A stretch of DNA of 64,000 bases from the NCBI RefSeq assembly GCF_014649115.1, contig NZ_BMSK01000029.1, positions 1-64,000 on the forward strand. Direction: 5' to 3'. The notes below the pieces were generated by a model. That model ran no database searches and had not been told where the DNA came from. It worked only from the letters and a program-made list of their open reading frames with translations. This document shows positions 16,262 to 24,908 of the stretch, one piece after another. The stretch comes from Streptomyces eurythermus. GTDB taxonomy: Bacteria; Actinomycetota; Actinomycetes; Streptomycetales; Streptomycetaceae. A program made the translations under genes and the position numbers. How positions within the stretch are numbered: position 1 is the stretch's first letter; each line of letters starts with the position of its first letter.

Positions 16262-16942
16262 CTACCGGGCGAGGGTGACGGTGACCGGCACGTTCGGGCA
16301 GTGGCCGAGGACCTGGGACAGGGCGGCTTCCTCGCCGCTGTCGATGCTCAAGCCCCAGCGCGTCTTGTCGGCGACCCAGTCGGTGACGTACTGGCAGCGG
16401 TAGCCGGCGGCCGGCGGCAGCCACGTCGCCGGGTCCTGGTCCGCCTTCGAACGGTTCGACGCGGCCGACACCGCGATCAACGCCCGCTCGTCGCCCAGGT
16501 CGTTGGCGTAGGCCTGCCGCTCCGCCGGCGACCAGGCGGAGGCGCCGGAGTCCCAGGCCTCGGCGAGCGGGACCAAGTGGTCGATGTCCAGGCCGCTGGG
16601 CCCGGTGATGTAGCGGTCGTCGTACGGGCTGTACCACTCTCCCCCGGACAGCGCGCAGCGCGCACCCTGCTCGGGCGCGATCACGGCCTCGGCCTTCAGC
16701 ACCTCGGCCCGGGTGGTGCAGCCGTCCTTGTCCGCGTCGACCCAGTGCTTGAACTTGGTGCGCTCATACCCGGTGCGGTCCTCATCACGGACGGGCAGAG
16801 CGGCCAGGGCGTCGCGCACCGGCAAGGTGACAGTCCGGCCCGGGGTGCGCCCGGTAACGTCGGCGGCCGGGGCGGCATGGGCGGTGGCGGGAACAAGCAG
16901 GGCCGCGAGGGCGGCGAGGGCGGCGGTCCGGGCGAAGCGCAC
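16262..16942 (-). CDS. Secreted HNH endonuclease (DUF1524/GmrSD C-terminal type)
   Basis: A 226-aa protein with an N-terminal signal peptide (MRFARTA, hydrophobic stretch, cleavage near AHAAP). The HNH-like motif reads LDIDHLVPLAEAW (118-130, catalytic His 122), with NRSKADQDPATWLPP downstream, typical of extracellular HNH nucleases widespread in Streptomyces. Cysteines at 75, 96 and in the C-terminal third could form disulfides. Convergent with the upstream plus-strand gene. Cuts DNA outside the cell by family inference. Confidence 0.85.
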   Translation of the reverse strand: MRFARTAALAALAALLVPATAHAAPAADVTGRTPGRTVTLPVRDALAALPVRDEDRTGYERTKFKHWVDADKDGCTTRAEVLKAEAVIAPEQGARCALSGGEWYSPYDDRYITGPSGLDIDHLVPLAEAWDSGASAWSPAERQAYANDLGDERALIAVSAASNRSKADQDPATWLPPAAGYRCQYVTDWVADKTRWGLSIDSGEEAALSQVLGHCPNVPVTVTLAR

Positions 16943-17213
16943 GACGGAGTCCTTTCGGAGATCACTGGTCGTGCTCTTCGTAGCGGCGACTCCGTGCGAC
17001 GCGCCCGGGAAGCCGTAGCTTCTACCCGTTCAGGGGATACGCGATGTCTTGCAGATACATCGCGCAGGTCCGGCCCCGCGCGAGCGTGGACCTCGGCGCA
17101 GCCTCAGCCGGATGGCAGACCCGGCCAGACGGCCGGTTGATCGCCGCCCGGTGCTGTACCCGATCGGCCGGTGGGGGCAACCGCCGGCGCAGCACGTCCG
17201 CCGCCTAGGATCC

Positions 17214-17471
17214 ATGAGTGTGCATGAGATCCCCGACGAGCTGATCACCCTGGAACGGTCCGCCGAGCAGGAGCGGGCCCGGCTCGCCGGCCTCACCGAT
17301 GACGACTACGACACCCAGCTGCGCCGCTGGCGCGAGGCCTCCGCCGCCTTCCACACGGCCGTCACCGAACACGCCACCGCAGCCCAGGTCAGCCGGTACG
17401 AGCTGGAGCAGGCCGTGAAGAAGGCCGTACGGCACCCCGAGCCCAAGGACGACGCCGCCGCCGACAAGTAG
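17214..17471 (+). CDS. Hypothetical 85-aa helical protein
   Basis: Starts MSVHEIPDELITLERSAEQE and continues as one charged amphipathic helical stretch with repeated EQER/REAS segments, ending KDDAAADK. A TAGGAT -10-like hexamer lies only 3-8 bp before the ATG, with no ribosome site, so the mRNA may be leaderless and start at the ATG or at the GTG two codons in. No family recognised. Confidence 0.65.
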   Translation: MSVHEIPDELITLERSAEQERARLAGLTDDDYDTQLRRWREASAAFHTAVTEHATAAQVSRYELEQAVKKAVRHPEPKDDAAADK

Positions 17472-17491
17472 CTCCGCGGACGGTGCCGGGG

Positions 17492-17689
17492 CTACTGGTC
17501 GGGCCAGTCGCCCAGCACCCCACCGGTCTCCTCGTCGAGGAGGGTGACGCGGGTGCCCGGCCTGCCGCCCCGCTCGCCGATCCAGCGCCGGAACTTCTCC
17601 CGCGCGGTCTCCTCCCGGAACCACCAGCCGTGCTGCACCGGCCGGCCGTCCATGGTGAGCAGCAAGTGGTAGCGGCCGGGGCCGCTCAT
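17492..17689 (-). CDS. Hypothetical 65-aa protein
   Basis: Short beta-rich protein with RYHLLLTMDGRPV, HGWW and VTLLDEETGGVL. It overlaps the stop of the LexA-like gene by 4 bp (ATGA), so it is translationally coupled and co-expressed with that regulator. Looks like a small Streptomyces conserved protein; function unknown. Confidence 0.65.
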   Translation of the reverse strand: MSGPGRYHLLLTMDGRPVQHGWWFREETAREKFRRWIGERGGRPGTRVTLLDEETGGVLGDWPDQ

Positions 17690-17904
17690 GGGAGGCGGAT
17701 CCCGCGGGTGCGGCCCGGCTCGCGGACGATCGCGGACTTCGCCTCCAGCTCGATGAGCTGGTAGTGCACCGAGGCCCGGCTGCGCATGCCGACCGCCTGC
17801 CCGATCTGCCGCACCGTCGGTGCCTCGCCGTGGTCGGCGATGTGCCGGCGGATGCAGCGCAGGATGCGCTCCTGGGTGTCGGTGAGGTGGTCAACGCGGT
17901 GCAT
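17686..17904 (-). CDS. LexA-type winged-helix protein without protease domain
   Basis: A 72-aa protein matching the LexA DNA-binding domain: LTDTQERILRCIRRHI, then APTVRQIGQAVGM, then SRASVHYQLIELE. Its final RGIRLP is where LexA normally passes into its linker. The self-cleaving peptidase domain is absent, so RecA-triggered cleavage cannot relieve it. The ATG at 17904 was chosen; a longer frame to 18048 lacks a start signal. An SOS-like site lies just upstream. It may compete with or extend chromosomal LexA control; this is inferred. Confidence 0.75.
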   Translation of the reverse strand: MHRVDHLTDTQERILRCIRRHIADHGEAPTVRQIGQAVGMRSRASVHYQLIELEAKSAIVREPGRTRGIRLP

Positions 17905-17913
17905 AATCCAATT

Positions 17914-17927
17914 AGAGCGCTTGTTCG
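17914..17927. promoter_or_regulatory. SOS-box-like site upstream of the LexA-domain gene
   Basis: AGAGCGCTTGTTCG matches 11 of 14 positions of the actinobacterial LexA box (CGAAC-N4-GTTCG type), with a perfect right half GTTCG. It begins 10 bp before the gene start, a position suited to autoregulation. Confidence 0.4.
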
Positions 17928-17969
17928 AATTCAGGGGCAAGCTGGGACTTAAGGGACCGGGAGGAGCAG

Positions 17970-18329
17970 GTGAGCGGTGGTGAGCAGCCGCTCTCGCGTC
18001 TGGACGCGCTGCGCTTCGCCCGGCGCGTCGTCGCACAGCAGGCGGCACGGCAGCTGGCCCTCATCGACCGGTGGATCGCGGATGAGGAACAGCGCCAGGC
18101 CGAGCGGCGCCGTGGTCAGGAGCGGCGGCCGGAGCCGGCGCAGTGGCTGATCCAGTACGGCCTGAACCGCTCCAACGTCGACGCCGTGCACACCGGTGAC
18201 TGCTGGGCCGCCGCCCGCAGCGGCCGGTGCCGCCCCGCCACCCGGCAGCAGGCACTCGACGCGCTGCTTCAGCACGTCCCGGCCTGCGTCCACTGCCGGC
18301 CCGACACCGCCCTCGGCCTCCTCGAGTAG
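17970..18329 (+). CDS. DUF6233 family protein
   Basis: A 119-aa protein beginning at GTG 17970 after GGGAGGAG. It has the family landmarks FARRVVAQQ, IDRWIADEE, YGLNRSNVDAVHTGDCW and the Cys pair in CVHCRPDTALGLL, which with the earlier Cys could bind zinc. The family is Streptomyces-specific with no known function. It precedes the ATP-dependent ligase-like gene by 83 bp on the same strand. A decayed copy lies at 13950. Confidence 0.75.
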   Translation: MSGGEQPLSRLDALRFARRVVAQQAARQLALIDRWIADEEQRQAERRRGQERRPEPAQWLIQYGLNRSNVDAVHTGDCWAAARSGRCRPATRQQALDALLQHVPACVHCRPDTALGLLE

Positions 18330-18412
18330 GCGCAGTCTCGACCCGGCCGGTTGCTGGGTGACCGGGCTGGTGCTCACCGTGCGCCTGGCGGCCGGCGGGG
18401 AAGGCATCACCC

Positions 18413-19399
18413 GTGACATGGTCCTTGCCCGAGCCGATGCTGACCGTGGCCGTGGACAGCCCCGCCCTGCCCGCCGGGTGGGCCGCCGAGCCGAAATGGG
18501 ACGGCTTCCGCGCCCAGCTCGCCGTGCACACGGGCGACCGGGTGCTGCTGCGCTCGAGGCAGGGAACGGACATGACCGGCTCGTTCCCCGAGATCCGGGA
18601 GGCGGCCCTCGCGCAGCTGCCGGCGGACACCGGCCTGGACGGCGAGCTTGTGGTGTGGGAGTCCGGCCGACTGGCGTTCGAGCGGCTCCAGCAGCGCCTC
18701 GCCCGGCGCGGGGCGGGGGCGGTGGAGGCGGCGCGCCGGTGGCCGGCGCACTACGTGGTCTTCGATCTGGTGCACGCGGGCGGGGATGTGACCGGCTGGC
18801 CGTACACGCGGCGGCGCGCGGCGCTCGAGGCGCTGTTCGCCGACCACGGCCTTCAGGCGCCGCTGACGCTGTGCCCGTCGACCACCGATCCGGCGACGGC
18901 ACGCGGATGGCTGGAGTGGACGGCGGCCGGGCTGGAGGGGCTGTGCTTCAAACGGCTGGACGAGCCCTACGTCCGAGGCGCTCGATCGTGGCGGAAGTAC
19001 AAGGTGCGGGCCACCACCGAAGCGGTGGTCGGTGCCGTCACCGGCTCCCTCGCGGCGCCCCGGACCGTACTGCTGGGCCGCTACGACACAGCGGGCCGCC
19101 TGCAGTACACCGGGCGCAGCACCACACTGTCCCAGGCCGCCGGCCGCGCCCTGGCCGACCTGGTGGCCCCACCGACAGGGGCGCATCCGTGGCAAGGGTG
19201 GACGTTCTCGGCGGGCTGGGGAACACAGCGCGCTCTCGATGTCCTCCTGGTGGAACCCGACGTGGTGATGGAGGTGGCCGTCGACGTCGCCCGGGACAGC
19301 GCCGGGCGATGGAGACACCCCGTCCGGCCCCACCGCATCCGCACAGACCTCAACGTGGCACAGGTACCGCTGTTCGGCGAGGATGGCACCTCGGTATGA
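18413..19399 (+). CDS. ATP-dependent DNA ligase-like nucleotidyltransferase (intact copy)
   Basis: A 328-aa protein with the ligase adenylation motif I KWDGFR (Lys 28), motif III region DGELVVW, motif IV EGLCFKR, and motif V WRKYKV, followed by an OB-fold-like end. It is about as long as minimal LigC-type ligases. It would seal nicks by AMP transfer from ATP. GTG start at 18413 behind GGAAGG. It lies in a cassette DUF6233-ligase-DUF6207; a second copy with a 50-bp deletion is at 4558-5494. Lacks polymerase and phosphoesterase domains. Confidence 0.85.
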   Translation: MTWSLPEPMLTVAVDSPALPAGWAAEPKWDGFRAQLAVHTGDRVLLRSRQGTDMTGSFPEIREAALAQLPADTGLDGELVVWESGRLAFERLQQRLARRGAGAVEAARRWPAHYVVFDLVHAGGDVTGWPYTRRRAALEALFADHGLQAPLTLCPSTTDPATARGWLEWTAAGLEGLCFKRLDEPYVRGARSWRKYKVRATTEAVVGAVTGSLAAPRTVLLGRYDTAGRLQYTGRSTTLSQAAGRALADLVAPPTGAHPWQGWTFSAGWGTQRALDVLLVEPDVVMEVAVDVARDSAGRWRHPVRPHRIRTDLNVAQVPLFGEDGTSV

Positions 19400-19421
19400 G
19401 CCGTCTCAGGCCGTGGCCGTC

Positions 19422-19637
19422 TCAGCTGCGGGCGGTGAGTTCATGGCGCAGGTCGAGGTAGCAGCGCAGCCGGACGCCGGGCTGTCCGGGGTCGCGCGTC
19501 GTGCGCTGCGCTGTCGCTGTCGCCCACCGGCCGGCGAGCATCTGCTGGAAAGCGAGGGCGGTGGCGTCGTCGGCGGCCGCGATGTCGACCACGACGAGCC
19601 CCGGCTCACTGACGTGCGTCTCGTTGATCGGGTTCAC
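19422..19637 (-). CDS. DUF6207 family protein (copy 2)
   Basis: About 71 aa, with NPINETHVSEPGLVVVDI, AAADDATA, RWATA and RDPGQPGVRLRCYLDLR. The GTG at 19637 is chosen because family members start near NPINETH; no clear ribosome site is visible, so a few upstream codons could be included. It lies tail to tail with the intact ligase, 22 bp away, and its upstream side faces the old end of CRISPR array 1. Confidence 0.7.
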   Translation of the reverse strand: MNPINETHVSEPGLVVVDIAAADDATALAFQQMLAGRWATATAQRTTRDPGQPGVRLRCYLDLRHELTARS

Positions 19638-19749
19638 GTACAACACCACGCCGCGACCCCCGCGAGGGTTCCGCCAGCCCGATGGATTCACCCAGCCGGG
19701 TACGCCCGGCCCGCCGGCCTGTCTCAACTCGGCGGACCGGGCGACAACT

Positions 19750-22706
19750 GAGGGAACCCCCGCGGACGCGGGGAGCAGGGAGGGAGCGGCGGGAGGCCCG
19801 GCGGTGCCGGGGGACCATCCCCGCGGGCGCGGGGAGCAGCGGTTCCGGTGGGAGCCGGGCGAGCACGTCTCGGGACCATCCCCGCGGGCACGGGGAGCAG
19901 ATGCAGCTCGCATCTCGTGAGTCCGAGTGGGTGGGACCATCCCCGCGAGCGCGGGGAGCAGCGGGTGGTCTCCTCGCCGGGTCCGGGTGCGGTGGGACCA
20001 TCCCCGCAGGCGCGGGGAGCAGTTCGTCCACTCGAAGCCGGCTACGGATGCGTTGGGACCATCCCCGCGGACGCGGGGAGCAGCCGGAGCGGTCCACGAC
20101 GAACGGCAGCGGGCCGGGACCATCCCCGCGGGCGCGGGGAGCAGTCGTCCAGCTTGTACACGAACCGCGGCGTGTTGGGACCATCCCCGCGGGCGCGGGG
20201 AGCAGGTCCCGACCTATGAAGGCACCCTTGAAGGGGAGGGACCATCCCCGCGGGCGCGGGGAGCCGCACCTCCTGGACGGGAAATCCCCCCGCCGGGCGG
20301 GACCATCCCCGCGGGCGCGGGGAGCAGGTCGGCAACGTGCCCTTCGGCCGCTACAAGCGGGGACCATCCCCGCGGGCGCGGGGAGCAGAGAGGCTGCCGT
20401 TGCCCGTGATCACCGGATGGGGGACCATCCCCGCGGGCGCGGGGAGCAGGTCGCCGTATGGACGGGGTGACGCCGTGATCCGGGACCATCCCCGCGGGCG
20501 CGAGGAGCAGGCGGCCAGCTCACCGATCCCGGAGGTGGCGTCGGGACCATCCCCGCGGGCGCGGGGAGCAGGGCCGGGTCTGCCACGGGGGCCGCGAGCA
20601 TCGGGGACCATCCCCGCGGGCGCGGGGAGCAGCTCGATCCGCAGCGCGTCCCGTCCGCCGCCGGGGGACCATCCCCGCGGGCGCGGGGAGCAGATCCAGT
20701 CCGGCCGACAGCATCTGTCCGGCAAGGGACCATCCCCGCGGGCGCGGGGAGCAGAGCCACAGGCTCGTGGCCGCCAGAAGCAGACGGGGACCATCCCCGC
20801 GGGCGCGGGGAGCAGCCGACGGCGGACCAGTACTTGTCTGCGCCGTCGGGACCATCCCCGCGGGCGCGGGGAGCAGGATGTGCGGGGCCCCACGGCGCTG
20901 AAACTCGAGGGACCATCCCCGCGGGCGCGGGGAGCAGAGGCCTTCTGCCCGCAGCGCCTTGTACGCCCTGGGACCATCCCCGCGGGCGCGGGGAGCAGGC
21001 TGTCCAGCTTGGCGAAGTGCTCGCCCGCCCGGGACCATCCCCGCGGGCGCGGGGAGCAGTTCTTGTCAGCTTGGCGCTTCCGCTGCGCCCGAGGACCATC
21101 CCCGCGGGCGCGGGGAGCAGCGCAACTCCGGCGACATCAGCGGGTACTCGGAGGGACCATCCCCGCGGGCGCGGGGAGCAGCAGCCCCTGCACGCGTCGA
21201 TTGTCGACACGCGGGGACCATCCCCGCGGGCGCGGGGAGCAGCACGACCGGTCGGCCGGTGCGCTCGGTGTAGAGGGACCATCCCCGCGGGCGCGGGGAG
21301 CAGGCCGAGCGCTGCGACGAGATTGGTGACGTTGAGGGACCATCCCCGCGGGCGCGGGGAGCAGAGTCCCTTGTCCACGGCGGCCTTGGTGACGGAGGGA
21401 CCATCCCCGCGGGCGCGGGGAGCAGAGCGCCAACGGGGCCCACGCGGGCACACAGCGGGGACCATCCCCGCGGGCGCGGGGAGCAGTCGGCGGTGAGCGT
21501 GATGACCGGGATCGGCTCGGGACCATCCCCGCGGGCGCGGGGAGCAGGACCAGTCGCTGCAGGGCGACCTGTTCGACGGGGGACCATCCCCGCGGGCGCG
21601 GGGAGCAGTCCCGCTTGACCATTTCGTCGTAGGAGTGCACGGGACCATCCCCGCGGGCGCGGGGAGCAGGTAATGGGCGTGACCGGTGCAGGCAAGTCCG
21701 AGGGACCATCCCCGCGGGCGCGGGGAGCAGCCGAACCGGGAGACAGCCATGTCTGCATGCGTGGGACCATCCCCGCGGGCGCGGGGAGCAGTGACGCTGA
21801 TCAACGGAGGGACTGGACGATGAGGGACCATCCCCGCGGGCGCGGGGAGCAGTCGACCCGGAGGCCGCGCGCGCCCTCGCCGCGGGGACCATCCCCGCGG
21901 GCGCGGGGAGCAGCTCCTCAGGCTTCTTCTCGGGCTCGCTCGGGCGGGACCATCCCCGCGGGCGCGGGGAGCAGGTGGCAAGGGGTTCTGTCCAGGTCGG
22001 TCGGGTGGGACCATCCCCGCGGGCGCGGGGAGCAGCACCAGGCGCGGCCGCCGCTGCCGCGGAGGGTGGGACCATCCCCGCGGGCGCGGGGAGCAGTTGC
22101 TCGGCGGCCTGCCTGACTACGGAAAGTCGGGACCATCCCCGCGGGCGCGGGGAGCAGGACGTCCCGGAGATGGACGTGCCCGTCACGATGGGACCATCCC
22201 CGCGGGCGCGGGGAGCAGGGACACGACGGTCTCCCTGTGGCGGTGGTGGGGGGACCATCCCCGCGGGCGCGGGGAGCAGTTGATGCGGTAGGCGACCCGG
22301 TAGGCGGTGTGGGGACCATCCCCGCGGGCGCGGGGAGCAGACTGGGCGTCAACTTTGCGATGGTTCTGCGCCGGGACCATCCCCGCGGGCGCGGGGAGCA
22401 GCCCGACGGATCCGGCTTCCGGATGAAGGCCCGGGGACCATCCCCGCGGGCGCGGGGAGCAGGTGACGACGCGGATGCGGCCACGGCCGGTCTGGGGACC
22501 ATCCCCGCGGGCGCGGGGAGCAGGGATCAGTCATCACCAAGCTGAGGGACCTCTGGGGACCATCCCCGCGGGCGCGGGGAGCAGACCAGGTCACCGTTGA
22601 GCGCGGAGTCGCCGACGGGACCATCCCCGCGGGCGCGGGGAGCAGTCTGGTGCAGGCCGCTGACCTGCATGTCCGTAGGGACCATCCCCGCGGGCGCGGG
22701 GAGCAG
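19750..22706 (-). CRISPR. Type I-E CRISPR array 1 (49 repeats, 48 spacers)
   Basis: A 29-bp repeat every 61 bp; in crRNA sense (minus strand) it begins CTGCTCCCCGCGCCCG and ends GGGGATGGTCCC. Spacers are about 32 nt. Forty-eight good repeats run from 19811 to 22706, exactly in 61-bp steps; a 49th at 19750 is degenerate in its outer third. Variants cluster at the left (repeats at 19872, 19933, 19994, 20055), while the right end is uniform, so the leader is on the right beside cas2. The repeat's internal CCCCGC/GCGGGG stem is typical of Cas6e substrates. Confidence 0.97.
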
Positions 22707-22798
22707 ACTGAATGACCTGCGGTTTTACGGGTGCTGGGGACGATTTCCGAGTACTTTCTCCGACTCCGGCAAATGAGACAAAAGCTTTCTGATAGGCA
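22707..22798 (-). promoter_or_regulatory. Leader of CRISPR array 1
   Basis: A 92-bp AT-richer stretch between the cas2 stop and the first (newest) repeat. Read toward the array on the minus strand it contains TAAAACCGCAGGTCA just before AGT and the first repeat, and GAAATCGTCCCC further out. Both elements recur in front of array 2, so they probably form the Cas1-Cas2 integration signal. Confidence 0.8.
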
Positions 22799-23161
22799 TC
22801 AGCCTCTCCCGAAGCGTCGTCGTTTGGCGGCCCTGCTCCAGCCGGATGGTGGCCCGGTTCGGGGAGCCTGGCCGGTGGGGGGTGCGTTGGGGTCGGGGCG
22901 GCGGATCAGGGTGATGCCCTCGTGGTCGGCCGGATGCCAGGCGTGGTCGTGTGTGCGGAAGGTGAAGCCCTGCTCGTTGTTCGTGGTGTGGGCCAGCAGG
23001 GCGCGGCCTTGTCCCGCGTACTGCTGGATTTCTGCCCAGAGCACGTCGCGGATGCGGGCTGAGGGGTTGCCCACGAACACGCCGGCGGAGATTTCCAGCA
23101 TCCAGCGTGTGAGGAAGCCGCGTAGTCCGGCGGGGCAGTTGGTGAGGACGATGACGGTCAC
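22799..23161 (-). CDS. cas2e: CRISPR-associated endonuclease Cas2, type I-E
   Basis: A 120-aa protein beginning MTVIVLTNCPAGLRGFLTRW with the Cas2e landmarks GVFVGNPSARIRDVLW and NEQGFTFRTHD. Cas2 dimerises and bridges two Cas1 dimers in the spacer-integration complex. The GTG start overlaps the cas1 stop by 4 bp. The C-terminal 30 residues form a basic Pro/Arg tail beyond the usual core, ending RRRFGRG. It is the last gene of the operon, directly before leader 1. Confidence 0.95.
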   Translation of the reverse strand: MTVIVLTNCPAGLRGFLTRWMLEISAGVFVGNPSARIRDVLWAEIQQYAGQGRALLAHTTNNEQGFTFRTHDHAWHPADHEGITLIRRPDPNAPPTGQAPRTGPPSGWSRAAKRRRFGRG

Positions 23162-24123
23162 CAGAGTTCGTCCCCGTAGTCGGGCCCGTCGTAGTTGACG
23201 CCGGAGGCGACCTGGTGGTCGTGGTCGCTCTGGAGCGTGACGACGTCCCGGTCGTCACCGGGATCCGAGGTTGTGGGCGTCTGCGGTAGCAGGAGGCGTT
23301 TGATGTCGTCGACGCACCGGTTCAGCAAGGATGTCTCGGTGACGCGGTCCCGCAGTGCACGGCGGGTGCGGGAGCCGACGTCCTCCTCGCCCTGTGCGGC
23401 CACGTCGAAGGCGACCGGGATGCCGATGTCCGTCTTGTAGAGGTCGGCGATGTCCAGGACGAAGGACAGTTCGTGGCCGGAGTGGACGAAACCGAGAGCC
23501 GGGCTGCATCCCAGGGAGGTGACGACGGCATGGGCGATGCCGTACATGCACTGGGCGGCGGCGGTGATGGCCTGGTTGACGGCGTCTCCGCCGGCGAAGT
23601 CGCCGGGGGTGTAGCGGCGGCCCCGCCAGGGGACGCCGGTGCGGGCGGCCTGGGCCCGGTAGCAGTCCTTGAGCCGTCGGCCCTCGCGGCCGAGGAGTTC
23701 GTGACGGGTGAGGCCGGCCGGGTCCTCGTTAGGGAAACGCAGCCGGTACATCTCGCGTGCCACGGCGAGGCGGCTGCGGGGGTTGGCCCACTGCCGGGCC
23801 TGGGCTTCCATGAGGGCGGAGGAGCGGCTGAGGGCGCGGCCGGAGGCGTAGTAGCGCACGCCGTGTTCGCCGACCCAGCAGACTGCCGCGCCGGTCTCGC
23901 CGAGCACGCTCATGGCCTGGTGGGTGACGCGTGTGCCGGGGCCGAGGAGGAGGGTGTTGATGGTGGCCGAGGGGATGTGGGTGGTGCCTTCGGCGTCCTG
24001 GGCGGTGATGGCGTTGGCGTCGCGGTGGACCGTGCAGCGTTCCAGGTAGACGAAGGAGAGGCGTTCGTCGGTGCGGGTGAGCTGGCGGGGAGTGAGTGCC
24101 GGGCGCTGGGAGGGTGTGCTCAT
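23158..24123 (-). CDS. cas1e: CRISPR-associated integrase Cas1, type I-E
   Basis: A 321-aa protein of usual Cas1e length. Starts near LTRTDERLSFVYLERC and holds GALVCW-like AAVCWVGEHGVRYYASG; the helical domain carries the metal-binding residues around GFVHSGHELSFVLDIADLYK. Integrates protospacers at the leader-repeat junction with Cas2. ATG overlaps the cas6e stop by 4 bp. The C-terminal tail (TPTTSDPGDDRD onward) is acidic and probably disordered. Confidence 0.96.
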   Translation of the reverse strand: MSTPSQRPALTPRQLTRTDERLSFVYLERCTVHRDANAITAQDAEGTTHIPSATINTLLLGPGTRVTHQAMSVLGETGAAVCWVGEHGVRYYASGRALSRSSALMEAQARQWANPRSRLAVAREMYRLRFPNEDPAGLTRHELLGREGRRLKDCYRAQAARTGVPWRGRRYTPGDFAGGDAVNQAITAAAQCMYGIAHAVVTSLGCSPALGFVHSGHELSFVLDIADLYKTDIGIPVAFDVAAQGEEDVGSRTRRALRDRVTETSLLNRCVDDIKRLLLPQTPTTSDPGDDRDVVTLQSDHDHQVASGVNYDGPDYGDELW

Positions 24124-24908
24124 GGCGTTTTCGGGGTGGGCGGGGTGAGGGGGGCGAGGGTGAGGAGGCCGCAGCCGTAGGCGCGGGCCCGGCCGACGCC
24201 CTGGGTGAGGGTGCGGCGCAGGGCGTCGGGGTCGGTGATCTCCAGGCGTCCTTCGAAGGTGGCGGTGACGACGGTGACCGGCTTGTCCCGGCGGCCGCCC
24301 GGGCTGCGGGTCTTGTCGAAGGCGAGGGACCGTGTGTCCCGTATGGCCAGTTCGTAGCGGTCGCCGGGGTGGGGGCGTTTTTGGTGGGTGGTGCCCTCGG
24401 GCAGGAGCCGGCGGTCGGCCGGTTTCTCGCAGACGCGGAAGCCGAGGCGTTGTTGGCGTTTTTCGTCGAGCAGCCAGCCCATCTGGTGGATGGGGGTGAG
24501 ATGGGCGGTGATCTTGCGGGGTTCGCCTTCTTTGCGGCGGATGGTGTGTACGGGGTTCGCGGTCAGGCGGAATGCCCAGCGGTCACCGGCGGTCAGCCGG
24601 TCAAGGAGGGGGGCGTAGGGACGGGTCTGCCAGCCGGGGTTGTCGGGGCCAGCGGCGGCGGGCCATCCGGCCTGCTCGACCAGGTGGGTCAGGTCGGGGC
24701 GCTCGGGGCTGACGATGTACAGCAGTACCTCGGCGCGGGCCTGCTGGTCCAGGCGCCACAGCACGCGCGGTGCGCCGGGCTGCGGGGTGTCGGAGGGCAG
24801 GATGTGCGGGAAGGACGACATGACGGCCGCGTGCATGGCCTGGGGTGAGGACAGCAGGCGGCGGGCGCCGGGCCGCGCGGTGTTGACGCGGAAGCGGGTG
24901 ATGAACAT
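24120..24908 (-). CDS. cas6e: crRNA-processing endoribonuclease Cas6e
   Basis: A 262-aa RAMP protein. It starts MFITRFRVNT; the catalytic His is at 26 in QAMHAAV, as in other Cas6e proteins. The glycine-rich loop RAYGCGLLTLAP lies near the C-terminus. It cuts each repeat at the base of its hairpin and stays bound to the crRNA 3' end in Cascade. The stop of cas5e overlaps its ATG by one base (TGATG). Confidence 0.95.
   Translation of the reverse strand: MFITRFRVNTARPGARRLLSSPQAMHAAVMSSFPHILPSDTPQPGAPRVLWRLDQQARAEVLLYIVSPERPDLTHLVEQAGWPAAAGPDNPGWQTRPYAPLLDRLTAGDRWAFRLTANPVHTIRRKEGEPRKITAHLTPIHQMGWLLDEKRQQRLGFRVCEKPADRRLLPEGTTHQKRPHPGDRYELAIRDTRSLAFDKTRSPGGRRDKPVTVVTATFEGRLEITDPDALRRTLTQGVGRARAYGCGLLTLAPLTPPTPKTP

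Noticed and set aside
20337..22502. Long open frames across array 1 on both strands, encoding repeated PRARGDGP- or PAPAGMVP-like units
   Set aside because: They are translations of the 61-bp CRISPR period, which is not a multiple of three, giving rotating frames of the repeat. No ribosome site or protein family.
19750..22706. A tracrRNA or type II/V CRISPR interpretation
   Set aside because: No cas9 or cas12; the repeat has the I-E stem and all eight I-E genes are adjacent.
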